A DNA stretch of 64,000 bases from NCBI RefSeq assembly GCF_038502225.1, contig NC_091303.1, positions 27,256,830 through 27,320,829 of the forward strand. Reading direction: 5' to 3'. Positions within the stretch are counted from its first letter, which is position 1. The number at the start of each line of letters is the position of its first letter. A model generated the notes under the pieces. That model was not told the origin of the DNA. It saw nothing but the letters and a program-made list of their open reading frames with translations, and made no database searches. The position numbers were made by a program, and so were the translations under genes. This DNA is from Cherax quadricarinatus. Its lineage: Eukaryota > Arthropoda > Malacostraca > Decapoda > Parastacidae. Of this stretch, positions 1-10,478 are shown in pieces.

Positions 1-2
1 AT

Positions 3-1743
3 TCCAAAAGTCAGAGGAAAAGTTTTAAAGTAGGAGACGAAGTTCTTGTACTTTTGCCGATTAAGTCAAATAAATTATTAGTAGCATGGAAAGGTCCGTA
101 TAAGGTATTAAAAATTTGTGGGAAAGTTGACTACCTCATAGAAGTCAAGGGGAAACCTAAGCTTTATCATATCAACATCCTTAAGAAATATTACCGAAGA
201 AATTCGGTTAACTGCCTTAATAACTTTGACTTAGTTTTTCCACACGAACTTGATAAGACAACTGAAGAATGTAAGGTGTGCGTAATTGACACCTCTAACT
301 TAGACTATGATGAAGAACTACATGACTTGGTGACTCTTGACCACTCGGACGCAACCAACATTAATATTAATGAATCTTTGGATGACCATAAGAGACATGA
401 ACTACTTCAATGTGTGAGTAACTTTTCAGACGTCTTTACTGATATTCCAGGTGTTACCTCCACGGTAGTCCATAAGATTGACTTAGTGATGGACAATCCT
501 ATCAAACGGAAATTATACCCAGTTCCAGTTCACCTTAGGGATGCATTTGACCGAGAGGTAGACAAATTATTAAAACTAAAGATCATTGAACCTTCAGTAT
601 CTGCATATTGCTCACCAGTAGTCATGGTTAAGAAGGAGGATAATTCATATAGACTTGCTATTGATTTCAGAGGCCTTAATGCTATAACTCGGTGGGATGC
701 TGAGCCTATGCCCTTAATAGATAGCGATCTACACAAATTTTATGACTCTTCCTTCTTTTCAGAGATTGATATTGCGCAGGCATATCATCAAGTAATGTTA
801 GATCCTTCTTCTAAGCAGTACACCGCTTTTCCTACACACCAAGGACTGATGCAGTATAGAACTATGCCCTTCGGTTTGGTAACTGCCTGTGCTACCTACA
901 TGAGACTGATGAGAAAGGTCTTGGGTAATATGCCAAATGTTTCAGTTTATTTTGATAACATTTACGTAATGACATCCACGTGGTACGAACATATCCAAAC
1001 ATTAACATCAGTTTTGCGTAGGTTACGCTCACATGGCCTCACTGCCAAACCGAAGAAATGCTTCCTTGGGTATAACAAGATTAGATATCTTGGACTGATA
1101 CTTTCTAATAACTCTCTGCAGCCTCTCCCCAGTAAGATCAAAGCTTTATTAGAATTTAAATTCCCCAAAACCCAGAAGCTTTCTTGGTTCTGTAAATTTT
1201 TATGCACGGTTTATCCCGAACCTTACTGATCTTACAGGCACCTTATCTGACTTCCTTAAAAAGTCTGTGAAGGAACCTCTTGAACTTTCCGATGTAGCTC
1301 GGGAAAAGTTTAATGAGATTAAAAGTATCTTTTCGAAAGACCCTATACTTAAGATTCCTGATATTAATAAAACATTTTGTTTGAGAACTGATGCCTTCAA
1401 TACTGGCTTAGGTGCAGTGTTACTACAATACCATGATGGTACTCCCTTCCCTGTATGCTTCCTAAGTCGGAAACTCCTTCCCGCAGAAACAAGATACTCC
1501 ACAATAGAAAAGGAATGTTTAGCACTTGTGTGGGGTATCTCCAAACTTAAATTTTATTTGCTGGGAAAAGAATTCATTTTAGAAATGGACCAGAAACCTT
1601 TGATATACCTAGAAACTTTTAAGGGAACCAACAGTCGCCTCTTGAGGTGGACATTGGCACTCCAGGCTTTTAAGTTCCATATTGTGTATATCAATGGTTC
1701 ATCCAATTATTTCTCTGACTGGTTAAGTCGTGACAGTCAGTAG
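3..1743 (+). pseudogene. pol: LTR retrotransposon pol 3' part: integrase C-terminus, reverse transcriptase, RNase H (Gmr1-like order)
   Basis: The frame is already open at base 3, so the gene is truncated by the window edge. The first ~50 codons are a retroviral-type integrase C-terminal region with a GPY/F motif (WKGPYKV, then HINILKKYY). After a ~75-residue linker comes a Ty3/Gypsy-type reverse transcriptase (FSDVFTDIPG, YRLAIDFRGLN, TMPFGL, RYLG) and then RNase H (LRTDAFNTGLGAVLL, STIEKECLALVWGI, SDWLSR), ending in TAG at 1741-1743. Integrase therefore lies upstream of RT, the reverse of ordinary Gypsy elements and as described for Gmr1-type elements. The copy is broken. A one-base frame slip in a T-run near 1195-1202 separates RT from RNase H. 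The RT catalytic box reads YFDN where YxDD is expected, so the second aspartate is lost. A polypurine tract and LTR follow within 95 bp, which supports RNase H being the last domain. Confidence 0.85.
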
Positions 1744-1837
1744 AAGATTTGTTGCCTTACGCGACTTCCACATGTTAGAACTTTTTCCTCGCCTATTCTT
1801 CTAATACTCCTTGACCATAAGTCTTGGTATGGGGGAG

Positions 1838-3300
1838 TGTGAGGGAAAAGTTCAATAGATAGAAGTAGCAATATAGTAACAATAGTTTCATTACCGGCTA
1901 CTAGTTAACCCTTTCAGGGTCCAAGGCCCAAATCTGGAGTCACACACCAGTGTCCAAGAATTTAAAAAAAAAAAATTTGTTATTTTTTCTTATGAAATCG
2001 TAGAGAATCTTTTTGTGAAGGTAATAAAACAAAAAGTACGAAATTTGGTGGAAAATTGACGAAATTATGCTCTCGCGAATTTTGATGTGTCAGCGATATT
2101 TAGGAATCGGCGATTTTGCCGACTTTGACTCCCATTTTAGGCCAATTACATTATTCCAATCAACCAAATTCTTAGCTATTTCACTAGTATTACTTCTATT
2201 CTATCGATTGAGCACAAGAAATCGCCAAGTCAACTGTTTCAACTACAAAATAAAGTGATCGGAAATTGTTAATTTGGCCAATTTAACACAAAGTTCAAAA
2301 TATTCCAATTTCAAAATAGGGTCCAGAATGAACAATGTAGGCATTCCTGGCACTAAACTAACATTTCCTCTGTTCATTAGTTATGTTTTGAGGCTTTACA
2401 AATAAATTCCATTTTGATTTTTTATTCACATAATGAATTTTTATTCACACCAAAAAATAGAAGATTTACTGTTATGCAATACTGTAATAATTGTATAAAT
2501 ATCATCACCATATTTGTGAATGTATATTAGACCCACCAGCTGACGTGTATTAGACGTGTGAGGTCGTTTGTTTACTCTTGAATATCGGCAAAAATTTAAC
2601 ATTTCTGCTACTTTGAGCTCAGTTTCAAGCCATTTCCAGTGCTAAAACCAATCAAAATCATCTCTATTTCTGTAATATCTCTTCCATTCTATCAAATGAG
2701 ACCAAGAAATGGCAAATACAACTATAAAAAACATACGAAAAAACACTGCAAAGTTGCTGTTTTAATCGAAAAATCATGATTTCATTTTTTTTCTCTCATT
2801 ATACACAGTGTGCTGCAGGATCTGTTTTATGTGGTGCACACATACCACATAGATGTATTCTCTCATATCTAGGCCCAAATGTACCACTCACAGTTTATCA
2901 GAGTGAGCTGAGCTCATGGCGTAGATCTACGGTTTGGACCATGAACGTAAAGCCATAGATCTACGGGACGGACCCTGAAAGGGTTAAGGTAGGGTAAGTC
3001 ACGCTCCCGCCTTTCTTCCCCCTCCCTGAAAGTGATAGTTTCATTGCCGGCTACTAGTTAAGGTAGGGTCAGTCTAGCTCCCGCTATCCCTTCCCCTACC
3101 TCTTCCCCCCCCCTCGAAAGGTGACGTATGGGGCTCTGGTCAAACAGTAAATCACTCGACTCACAGCTCCCAACACTACTGTAAGTACATGCCTGCCTTG
3201 TATTCTAGTGGATTTATTGGTTAAAAGCTTCACTTTTGACCAATAATAAACTTAGTCCTTTCAGTCTTGCTCTAGGTTTACTGTTGTAATAATCACCACG
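1838..3300 (+). mobile_element. 3' LTR of the LTR retrotransposon, split by a piggyBac MITE (3' limit uncertain)
   Basis: A purine-rich tract (TATGGGGGAG) immediately precedes TGTGAGGG at 1838, the expected 5' end of an LTR. Non-MITE sequence resumes at 2984 and repeats the segment next to the insertion: AGTTTCATTACCGGCTACTA at 1884 recurs with one change at 3036, so the LTR carries an internal direct repeat of roughly 65 bp. A polyadenylation signal AATAAA lies at 3245-3250. I could not place the LTR 3' end because no second LTR is in the window; it may extend as far as another AATAAA near 3775. Confidence 0.55.
1909..2983 (-). mobile_element. piggyBac-type MITE, subfamily A, 1075 bp
   Basis: It is bounded by TTAA duplications (1905-1908 and 2984-2987) and by inverted termini starting CCCTTTCAGGGTCC. 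Both ends match the transposase-bearing element at 47296-50238, and the whole element has the same length and interior as the copy at 45292-46366. I give it minus strand because its palindrome-bearing left end is at 2983 here: two TAGATCTA-type octamers lie near that end. There is no transposase. It is inserted into the LTR of the preceding element. Confidence 0.85.
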
Positions 3301-4173
3301 TCTTTTGAGTAATGTGCACTGCCATGGAGAGTGATTATTTAAGCAGTGGGTAACCTGTCTATCTTTTCAGCTTGGATGACAGTGAGGGTAACCTGTCAAT
3401 CAACGAGAAGAACAGGAGAAGGACTAACGTCCAGAGACTTCCCCATTTTGGATCTAACTACCTGTGTACCTGTATGAAATTGCAGGACGTAACCCCACAT
3501 CATTGCAGCGGTAAAGAACCTGCTTTCCTGTCATCGGGATACTACTCACGGCGTTAATCTGTGAAGAACTAGCCAGTGGTGGTCACCAACACCTGCGACC
3601 CCCCCCCCATCATCAGCAACGGCTACGATTTCAACAACAGTGTCACCAACACCAGACACCCATATACATATTAGCGTTGAATTTAGTTATCATTTATATT
3701 TTTCGTTTTTCATTTTCTTTAATGTAGGATTAATATTTCATATTTAAGTGTTTTATATTTTATATTTTCTATATAATAAAGTGTTTATGTTTGTCTGTTA
3801 TTATTTCTTTTTCTATTCACTAATTTTCCTGAGGAGGAGCCAGCCTGAGTAATACTGACTGAAGTTGTTACAGGGCTGAGTAAGCCTTCACACTTCTCTA
3901 GGCCCAAGTAAAAACTCTTATTGGTTTGCCTTTGTATGTATTGTTTGTTATGTTTTCTTACTAGAGCCAAAGCTCTCTAATAGCAGCCAGCTGAATCACA
4001 ATACAACAACCAGTACAGAACAGCTCGGGGCATGGAATGGCAGCCTCTGTGGGTCACCATTTCTTGATGAAGAAAAAGCATTTTTCATCCTTCAGAAACA
4101 TTTATTCTTGTGGGAGGCATCACACTGAATTGCTTTACAGAAAGAACAAAAAGGCACAATACCATGACTGGAA
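3301..4173. other. No gene recognised
   Basis: AT-rich sequence downstream of the LTR, with an AATAAA near 3775 and short open frames only. It may include the rest of the LTR. I see no protein family, RNA gene or repeat that I can name here. Confidence 0.4.
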
Positions 4174-4336
4174 CAATACACAAATAACCCACACATAAGA
4201 GAGAGGAGCTTGTGATGACGTTTCAGTCAGACTTGGACCATTTACCGAGTCACAGTGTGACTTTGTAAATGGTCCAAGTTAGACCAAAATGCTGTCATAA
4301 GCTCCTCTCTCCTATGTGTGAGTTATTTGTGTATTG
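4174..4336. mobile_element. Foldback MITE with 72-bp arms
   Basis: Arm 4174-4245 begins CAATACACAAATAAC and arm 4265-4336 is its inverted copy with a handful of mismatches. They are separated by a 19-base spacer that is itself partly palindromic (GTCACAGTGTGAC). The transcript or single strand would form a long hairpin. It has no coding capacity, and the superfamily cannot be decided because no clear target duplication is visible. Confidence 0.75.
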
Positions 4337-4568
4337 CTTTACAGCTAGCCCACCTAGGAGCAAATGCAAAGCAGCTCTTATTGCAGGCTCCAAGCAAGTT
4401 CAACACTTGGTCAAAGGATGCCAGCTGAAGCCAGCCAGTGCTAGGCACAAAAATCCTGAACACTGGATTCATACTGTGCACCAAAGAAAGCAACCACCAG
4501 CAAGGAATCATGCATAATTCCAAGCACAACCCCACCAATGATATTATATAGAAATCATCTTCCCTAGA

Positions 4569-4714
4569 ACAATGGGCTAGTAACCCCTTTTCCTGTAAAA
4601 ATTACTGAAAAGAATACGAAGAAGGAAATTGTTTTCTTTTTGGGGATTTTCTTTCTTTTTTGGGTCACCCTGCCATGGTGGGAGATGGCCGACTTGTTAA
4701 AAAAAAAAAAAAAA
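4569..4714 (+). mobile_element. Short LINE-derived element (5' UTR piece fused to LINE 3' tail), with 12-bp target duplication
   Basis: Its first ~60 bases (GGGCTAGTAACCCCTTTTCC and following) match the 5' UTR of the RTE-type LINE at 13117, and the remainder matches the 3' end of the same LINE (TTTTGGGTCACCCTGCC then a poly-A run). The flanks carry a 12-bp direct repeat ATCTTCCCTAGA at 4557-4568 and 4715-4726, so it was inserted by target-primed reverse transcription as a unit. It has no coding capacity. Confidence 0.8.
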
Positions 4715-4726
4715 ATCTTCCCTAGA

Positions 4727-5398
4727 TTTCCATGGGCACTTTGCCAGGTCACATAGGCATTGTACTCCACAATACTTACACTGTTTGGAAGTGCCATACC
4801 ATGAGTATTGACTGGAGGTACAGATGGGGTGACACACCGACCTATACATTTACAGTCCTGGTCAAACATCCTGATGGTGTGAACCTCACTGAAGCCCAGT
4901 GAAAACATCTCTAGAGTGGTCACTTAGAATCACTGGGGCTCTCCTAAACCTCAAGGATAACTGTGATGAATGCCCAACCAGGTTTTAACAGTTAGACACT
5001 GAACAGAAAATCTTTCCTGAGGAGCTCTGGTGAAATCTTGGGAAGGAGATCCCAGGAAATTGAGTAGTCAGATGTGCATAGTGCTCAGCAAAAGTGAACC
5101 TACAGGTCAGCTGCATTGCCAGTGAAATCTGGGTTGCTAAGGTCAATGCATCAGCAATACCTTTAGTATCATGGGAAAGAGCAATCAGAGAACTCCTTCA
5201 CTGATGAATATCAGCTGAAGAGATGAAGCAATATTTATCCAAGTGAAAATCAATTGAAAGCTGACATTAAGGCTGGAAGGAAGGTTGATGGAAAAGCCAG
5301 TGTGCCTCAAGTCCTGCCATAGTTCAGACAGACACAGTCCTTCAATGCACTTCAAGGACCAGAGTGAAGAGGCTAAGAATTCCTAGGAACCCAATCAG
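4727..5398. other. No gene recognised
   Basis: Unique-looking sequence without long open frames on either strand. It probably lies in, or 3' of, the minus-strand host gene whose exons are at 10479 and 18530. I see no splice-flanked coding block that I would call. Confidence 0.35.
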
Positions 5399-5449
5399 CT
5401 AAAGGCTAGCTCTCTGGAATGGATTAAAGGCATTACCCGAGGTCCACTG
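5399..5449. mobile_element. Solitary Tigger right terminus
   Basis: The sequence GGCTAGCTCTCTGGAATGG through GGTCCACTG followed by TA is the same right end seen at 59398 (Tigger). No matching left terminus is visible upstream, so this is a decayed remnant. Confidence 0.5.
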
Positions 5450-5734
5450 TACTTTCCTCGTATGCAACTGGTGATTTTTGCAAAGTATACTGAGGAGTCT
5501 TATTATGAAGAATTTAGTGTCTATGGCCTTTCTGAACTTGGTACAGGTGCCATTGGCCAAGAATGCATATACAGGATAAAACACTGATAACAAAGTGGAA
5601 GGGTTAAAGCCCCAAAGCTGAATCATTGTTTGTCAGGGAGATCAAAGTTAGGAGAGGAATGTCCAGATCTGGAGGATCAGAAAAACTGCATGTCTGGGAG
5701 GATGGAAGCACTCTGGAAGATGTTTTTACTGCAT

Positions 5735-6421
5735 GTGAGTGATATGGCAATCTGTGTCATCCATTGCTGACATTGCATATCTCCAAGCAGACATTAACAA
5801 AGTCTTTATATGGGCCTCAAAAAACAATATGAAGTTCAATGATGACAAATTTCAATTACTCCACTATGGAAAAATCAAGGAAATAAAAACTAGATTAGAG
5901 TATAAAACAAATTCCAATCACACACAATAGAACAAAAAAACTAATATGAAGAACCTGGGAGTGATAATGTCAGAGAATCTCACTTTCAAAAGAAGATACA
6001 TGATAATATACACTTGGAAAATCTAAGATAGACTAGTCCCCAGTATGTACAAGGAAATTACTCCCTATGAAAGCAAAAGGCTCAGCAAACAGTGCAACAA
6101 CTCCCCCCCCACCACAATGAAAAGCTGGAGAGCCATGAGTATGCTAAGAGATAACACAATAAGTGTTAGGGGCCCAAGACAGTTCAACTGCCTCCCAGTA
6201 TACATAAGGGGGGATTACCAATAGACCCCTGGCTATCCTCAAGAGGCTCCGGAACTGGACAGGCACCTCAAGTCACTACCTAACCAGCCAGGCTGTGGTT
6301 CGTACATCGCTTTACGTGCGGCCAGCATTAACAGCCTGGATGATCAAGCCCTTATCCACCGCAAGGCCTGGTCATGGACCAGGACATAGGGGTGTTGACC
6401 CCCAGAACACCCTCCAAGTAT
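5735..6421 (+). pseudogene. Degenerate CR1-type LINE ORF2 fragment (3' part)
   Basis: The fragment is collinear with the CR1-type LINE at 35353-37987. It starts just after the FADD box (VSSIADIAYLQADINKVF, NNMKFNDDKFQLL). It then jumps, by an internal deletion near 5985, to the region encoding RYMIIYTWKI, and continues to the C-terminal stretch and the GTTGACCCCCAG end. There are several frame breaks and stops. The divergence suggests an old insertion. Confidence 0.8.
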
Positions 6422-6890
6422 ATCTCAGGAGGTTTGTGAAGTCAAGCACTCCAGGATATCCTCCAGATTTTCAAGAAAACTAAATGGCAAACTCAGTACC
6501 TAAAGGATGCAGGCAGAGGGCCAACATGTACACATAAAGAGCACCAGCTTGGGATTAAAGGGCATCACTGCTAAACAGGTAATGAGGAGGGGTATCTTTG
6601 AAGAATTACTTGATTACTTCCATATAAACAAAAGAGGAAGAGTGACTGGATGGTGGGCTGCCAAATGCCCTCTTGTGGGTATTTCACAGCCTGCATCTGG
6701 AAGCAACACTTAGTATAGTGATATCAATGAAATAAAGTCAGTTAATCAAATGAAATTGCTGGCTCACAGATGGCTCCAACTTCATCCTGTTCCATATTCG
6801 TATGTCTCATAATAATAAAAATGCTTTCAAATGAGCTAATGTAGGTATCAGCTCTTAGCTTGTAAATAAAGATAGGAAACCTTAATCTAA
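6422..6890. other. No gene recognised
   Basis: Low-complexity-free sequence between the CR1 relic and the purine tract. A short minus-strand frame near 6742-6800 ends in a stop, but I could not connect it to a splice site or family. Confidence 0.35.
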
Positions 6891-6909
6891 CCTTATAAAA
6901 CCTTGTGTA

Positions 6910-7330
6910 AAAAAAAAAGAGAGAGGGAGAGATAGAGGGGGAGGAAGAAGGGAGAGAGAGAAAGATGGGGAGATAAAAAGGGGAAAAGAGAAAGAGGGGA
7001 GAGAGAAAAAGGAGGAGAAAGAGAAAGGGAAGAGAGGGAGAAAGGGGGAGAGAGAAAGGGAAGAGAGGAGGAAAGAGGGAGAGAGTGGGGGAAATAAAAA
7101 GGGGAAGGGGGGAGGGAGAGAGAAAGGAGATAGAGAGGGGAGAGTGGGTAGGGGTAAGAGGGGAGTGAAAGGAGAGGGAGTAGGGGAAGAAGGGGAGTGA
7201 AAGGAGAGGGGGTAAGGGAAGAGGGGGGTGAAAGGAGAGGGGGTAGGGGAAGAGGGGGTAGGGGAGAGATGGGAGAGGGGAGAGATGGGAGAGAGGAGAG
7301 AGGGGGGGGGAGAGAGAGGCGGGAAAGAGA
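6910..7330. repeat. Polypurine/polypyrimidine tract, ~420 bp
   Basis: Almost every base on the plus strand is A or G (GGGAGAGAGAAAGG-type units). It is preceded by a short leader ending CCTTGTGTAAAAAAAAAA. Almost the same leader recurs at 7501-7540 before the second, shorter purine tract, so the tract may be the tail of a retroposed repeat. Long frames read from it are compositional artefacts. Confidence 0.9.
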
Positions 7331-7340
7331 GAATCCTCAA

Positions 7341-7500
7341 CCCTTAAACTGTCCAAACGTAGATCTACGTTCACTCACACACCGCTCCAAATGTAGATCT
7401 ACATTTTATTTTACATTTGAAGGCATGTAAAATAAAACGTAGATCTACGTTTGGAGCGCTACACGAGTGAACGTAGATTTACGTTTGGACAGTTTAAGGG
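7341..7500. mobile_element. piggyBac-type MITE, subfamily C, 160 bp, symmetric
   Basis: Inverted termini CCCTTAAACTGTCCAAACG flank a short AT-rich core. The right flank is TTAA (7501-7504); the left flank is TCAA (7337-7340), one change from TTAA. Each end holds two TAGATCTA octamers (one degraded to TAGATTTA) with a 34-bp period, the arrangement seen at one end of subfamilies A and B. Here both ends carry it. Confidence 0.75.
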
Positions 7501-7540
7501 TTAACCTAACCTTGCAAAACCCTGTGTAAAAAAAAAAAAA

Positions 7541-7612
7541 AAGGAGAGGGGAGGAAGTGACAGGAGAGGAGAGGAGAGGAGAGGAGAGGAGAGGAGAGGA
7601 GAGGAGAGGGGG
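7541..7612. repeat. GGAGA tandem repeat
   Basis: About ten repeats of GGAGA following an A-run and a leader that matches the one before the tract at 6910. Confidence 0.9.
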
Positions 7613-7909
7613 TGGGGTTTCAGGTATTTCAGGTACAAGAAGTAATCTTGTGAACCTAATATGATGACTGTGATAGGCTGATCAAGATAAGCAGGAAAGA
7701 GAAGGATGGATAGATGATTAATGGTTTTCAAATTTGAAGACCAGATAGATCATTCAGTGCTCTTGGCAACAAAAAATAAATACAACACATATAAGAACAG
7801 AACAAGGATAAAAGTAACAAAGAATAAAAGCCTATTATCAGGAAAAACACACATCACAAATTAATACTATAATACAAAATTAAAATAACCAGTTTTATTG
7901 AAAATCTCA

Positions 7910-7964
7910 TTAAAATCTGTCAAAAAGCTCCTCTAACAGCTGCCAGAGATACCTAGAGGCAACC
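7910..7964 (-). CDS. Candidate terminal exon (weak)
   Basis: On the minus strand a TTTTTAATTACAG acceptor at 7965 is followed by an open frame of about 18 codons ending TAA at 7910-7912, and an AATAAA at 7899-7894 lies only 11 bases further on. That is the layout of a short terminal exon. It sits 2.5 kb downstream of the host exon at 10479-10610 and on the same strand. However, the phase does not join that exon directly, so at least one more exon would be required. I recognise no family in it. Confidence 0.2.
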
Positions 7965-8473
7965 CTGTAATTAAAAATCCATGACATGTAAAAAAGCCTA
8001 GGCCATGGGAAAGCAGTTAGTATGTGCTCTACAGCCAGCTGAATTCCACAAAGGAAAGATGCATTACAGATAAACAAAATTTTTAATAATTTTATTATAT
8101 TACTTATACTTATACCTGGTAAAGTGTATGGTCGAGTTATTATTGAAAGAATTAAGAGTAAGACGGAGAATAGGATAGCAGATGAACAAGGAGGCTTTAG
8201 GAAAGGTAGGGGGTGTGTGGACCAGGTGTTTACAGTGAAACATATAAGTGAACAGTATTTAGATAAGGCTAAAGAGGTCTTTGTGGCATTTATGGATTTG
8301 GAAAAGGCAGATGTTGCAGGTGTATGGTGTAGGAGGTAGGTTACTGAAAGCAGTGAAGAGTTTTTACGAGGATAGTGAGGCTCAAGTTAGAGTGTGTAGG
8401 AAAGAGGGAAATTATTTCCCAGTAAAAGTAGGCCTTAGACAAGGATGTGTGATGTCACCATGGTTGTTTAATA

Positions 8474-8676
8474 CAGTGGACCCCCGCATAACGATTACCT
8501 CCGAATGCGACCAATTATGTAAGTGTATTTATGTAAGTGCGTTTGTACGTGTATGTTTGGGGGTCTGAAATGGACTAATCTACTTCACAATATTCCTTAT
8601 GGGAATAAATTCGGTCAGTACTGGCACCTGAACATACTTATGGAGTGAAAAAATATCGTTAACCGGGGGTCCACTG
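8474..8676. mobile_element. Tigger-type MITE, 203 bp
   Basis: Termini CAGTGGACCCCCG and CGGGGGTCCACTG are flanked by TA on both sides. A second copy is at 19682-19891. It is inserted in RTE copy C immediately after the codons for SPWLFN, at the same TA that a different Tigger occupies in copy B. Confidence 0.85.
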
Positions 8677-8762
8677 TATATTTATAGATGGGGTTGTAAG
8701 AGAAGTAAATGCGAGGGTCTTGGCAAAAGGCGTGGAGTTAAAAGATAAAGAATCACACATAA

Positions 8763-9331
8763 CCTGGAGTTTACCTGGAGAGAGTTCCGGGGGTCAACGC
8801 CCCCACGGCCCGGTCTGTGACCAGACCTCCTGGTGGATCAGAGCCTGATCAACCAGGCTGTTGCTGCTGGCTGCACGCAAACCAACGTACGAGCCACAGC
8901 CCGGCTGATCCGGAACTGACTTTAGGTGCTTGTCCAGTGCCAGCTTGAAGACTGCCAGGGGTCTGTTGGTAATCCCCCTTATGTGTGCTGGGAGGCAGTT
9001 GAACAGTCTCGGGCCCCTGACACTTATTGTATGGTCTCTTAACGTGCTAGTGACACCCCTGCTTTTCATTGGGGGGATGGTGCATCGTCTGCCAAGTCTT
9101 TTGCTTTCGTAATGAGTGATTTTCGTGTGCAAGTTCGGTACTAGTCCCTCTAGGATTTTCCAGGTGTATATAATCATGTATCTCTCCCTCCTGCGTTCCA
9201 GGGAATACAGGTTTAGGAACCTCAAGCGCTCCCAATAATTGAGGTGTTTTATCTCCGTTATGCGCGCCGTGAAAGTTCTCTGTACATTTTCTAGGTCGGC
9301 AATTTCACCTGCCTTGAAAGGTGCTGTTAGT
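8763..9331 (-). mobile_element. CR1-type LINE 3' end (antisense insertion)
   Basis: It matches the last ~570 bases of the LINE at 35353-37987 on the opposite strand: the coding part from the segment AGEIADLENVQRTF to the end, and the 3' terminus CTCCAGGTAAACTCCAGG. It is 5'-truncated, as expected for target-primed insertion, and nearly identical to the other copies, so it is recent. Confidence 0.88.
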
Positions 9332-10478
9332 GTGAGTTGGGAGTTGTCACAGTTGCTCTTTGCTGATGACACTGTGCTCTTGGGAGATTCTGAAGAGAAG
9401 TTGCAGAGATTGGTGGATGAATTTGGTAGGGTGTGCAAAAGAAGAAAATTAAAAGTGAATACAGGAAAGAGTAAGGTTATGAGGATAACAAAAAGATTAG
9501 GTGATGAAAGATTGGATATCAGATTGGAGGGAGAGAGTATGGAGGAGGTGAATGTATTCAGATATATGGGAGTGGACGTGTCAGCGGATGGGTCTATGAA
9601 AGATGAGGTGAATCATAGAATTGATGAAGGGAAAAGGGTGAGTGGTGCACTTAGGAGTCTGTGGAGACAAAGAACTTTGTCCTTGGAGGCAAAGAGGGGA
9701 ATGTATGAGAGTATAGTTTTACCAATGCTCTTATATGGGTGTGAAGCATGGGTGATGAATGTTGCAGCGAGGAGAAGGCTGGAGGCAGTGGAGATGTCAT
9801 GTCTGAGGGCAATGTGTGGTGTGAATATAATGCAGAGAATTCGTAGTTTGGAAGTTAGGAGGAGGTGCGGGATTACCAAAACTGTTGTCCAGAGGGCTGA
9901 GGAAGGGTTGTTGAGGTGGTTCGGACATGTAGAGAGAATGGAGCGAAACAGAGTGACTTCAAGAGTGTATCAGTCTGTAGTGGAAGGAAGGCGGGGTAGG
10001 GGTCAGCCTAGGAAAGGTTGGAGGGAGGGGGTAAAGGAGGTTTTGTGTGCGAGGGGCTTGGACTTCCAGCAGGCATGCGTGAGCGTGTTTGATAGGAGTG
10101 AATGGAGACAAATGGTTTTTAATACTTGACGTGCTGTTGGAGTGTGAGCAAAGTAACATTTATGAAGGGGTTCAGGGAAACCGGCAGGCCGGACTTGAGT
10201 CCTGGAGATGGGAAGTACAGTGCCTGCACTCTGAAGGAGGGGTGTTAATGTTGCAGTTTAAAAACTGTAGTGTAAAGCACCCTTCTGGCAAGACTGATGG
10301 AGTGAATGATGGTGAAAGTTTTTCTTTTTCGGGCCACCCTGCCTTGGTGGGAATCGGCCAGTGTGATAATAATAATAATAATAATCCTTTGGCAACTTTC
10401 TTGACAACAAATGTCACTTCCTGAAAATATGTATAAAAATAAATTTGTACGTAAAAAAAAGTCACTGTAGGTTCTAAC

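Larger units (their letters stand above)
8111..10383 (+). pseudogene. RTE-type LINE, 5'-truncated copy C, with two insertions
   Basis: The copy begins inside RT (GKVYGRVIIERIK, DEQGGFRKGRGCVDQVF) and runs through FADD (LLFADDTVLLGD) and the C-terminal region (LLYGCEAWVM, RWFGHVERME, GRRGRGQPRKGW) to a stop at 10129. A 3' UTR follows, ending in a short TAA microsatellite, as is usual for RTE elements. It is interrupted by a Tigger MITE at 8474-8676 and by an antisense CR1 3' end at 8763-9331. Part of the AYDRVDRG segment is missing near 8310. The frame that appears to start at 9239 is a chimera: its first ~30 codons are antisense CR1. Confidence 0.88.

Noticed and set aside
5060..5340. Further exons of the GCIP-like gene
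   Set aside because: Reading the minus strand gave early stops in all frames between plausible splice sites.
6742..7374. 210-codon Pro/Leu/Ser-rich minus-strand frame
   Set aside because: Translation of the polypyrimidine strand of the AG tract; only the last ~50 codons lie outside it, with no family match.
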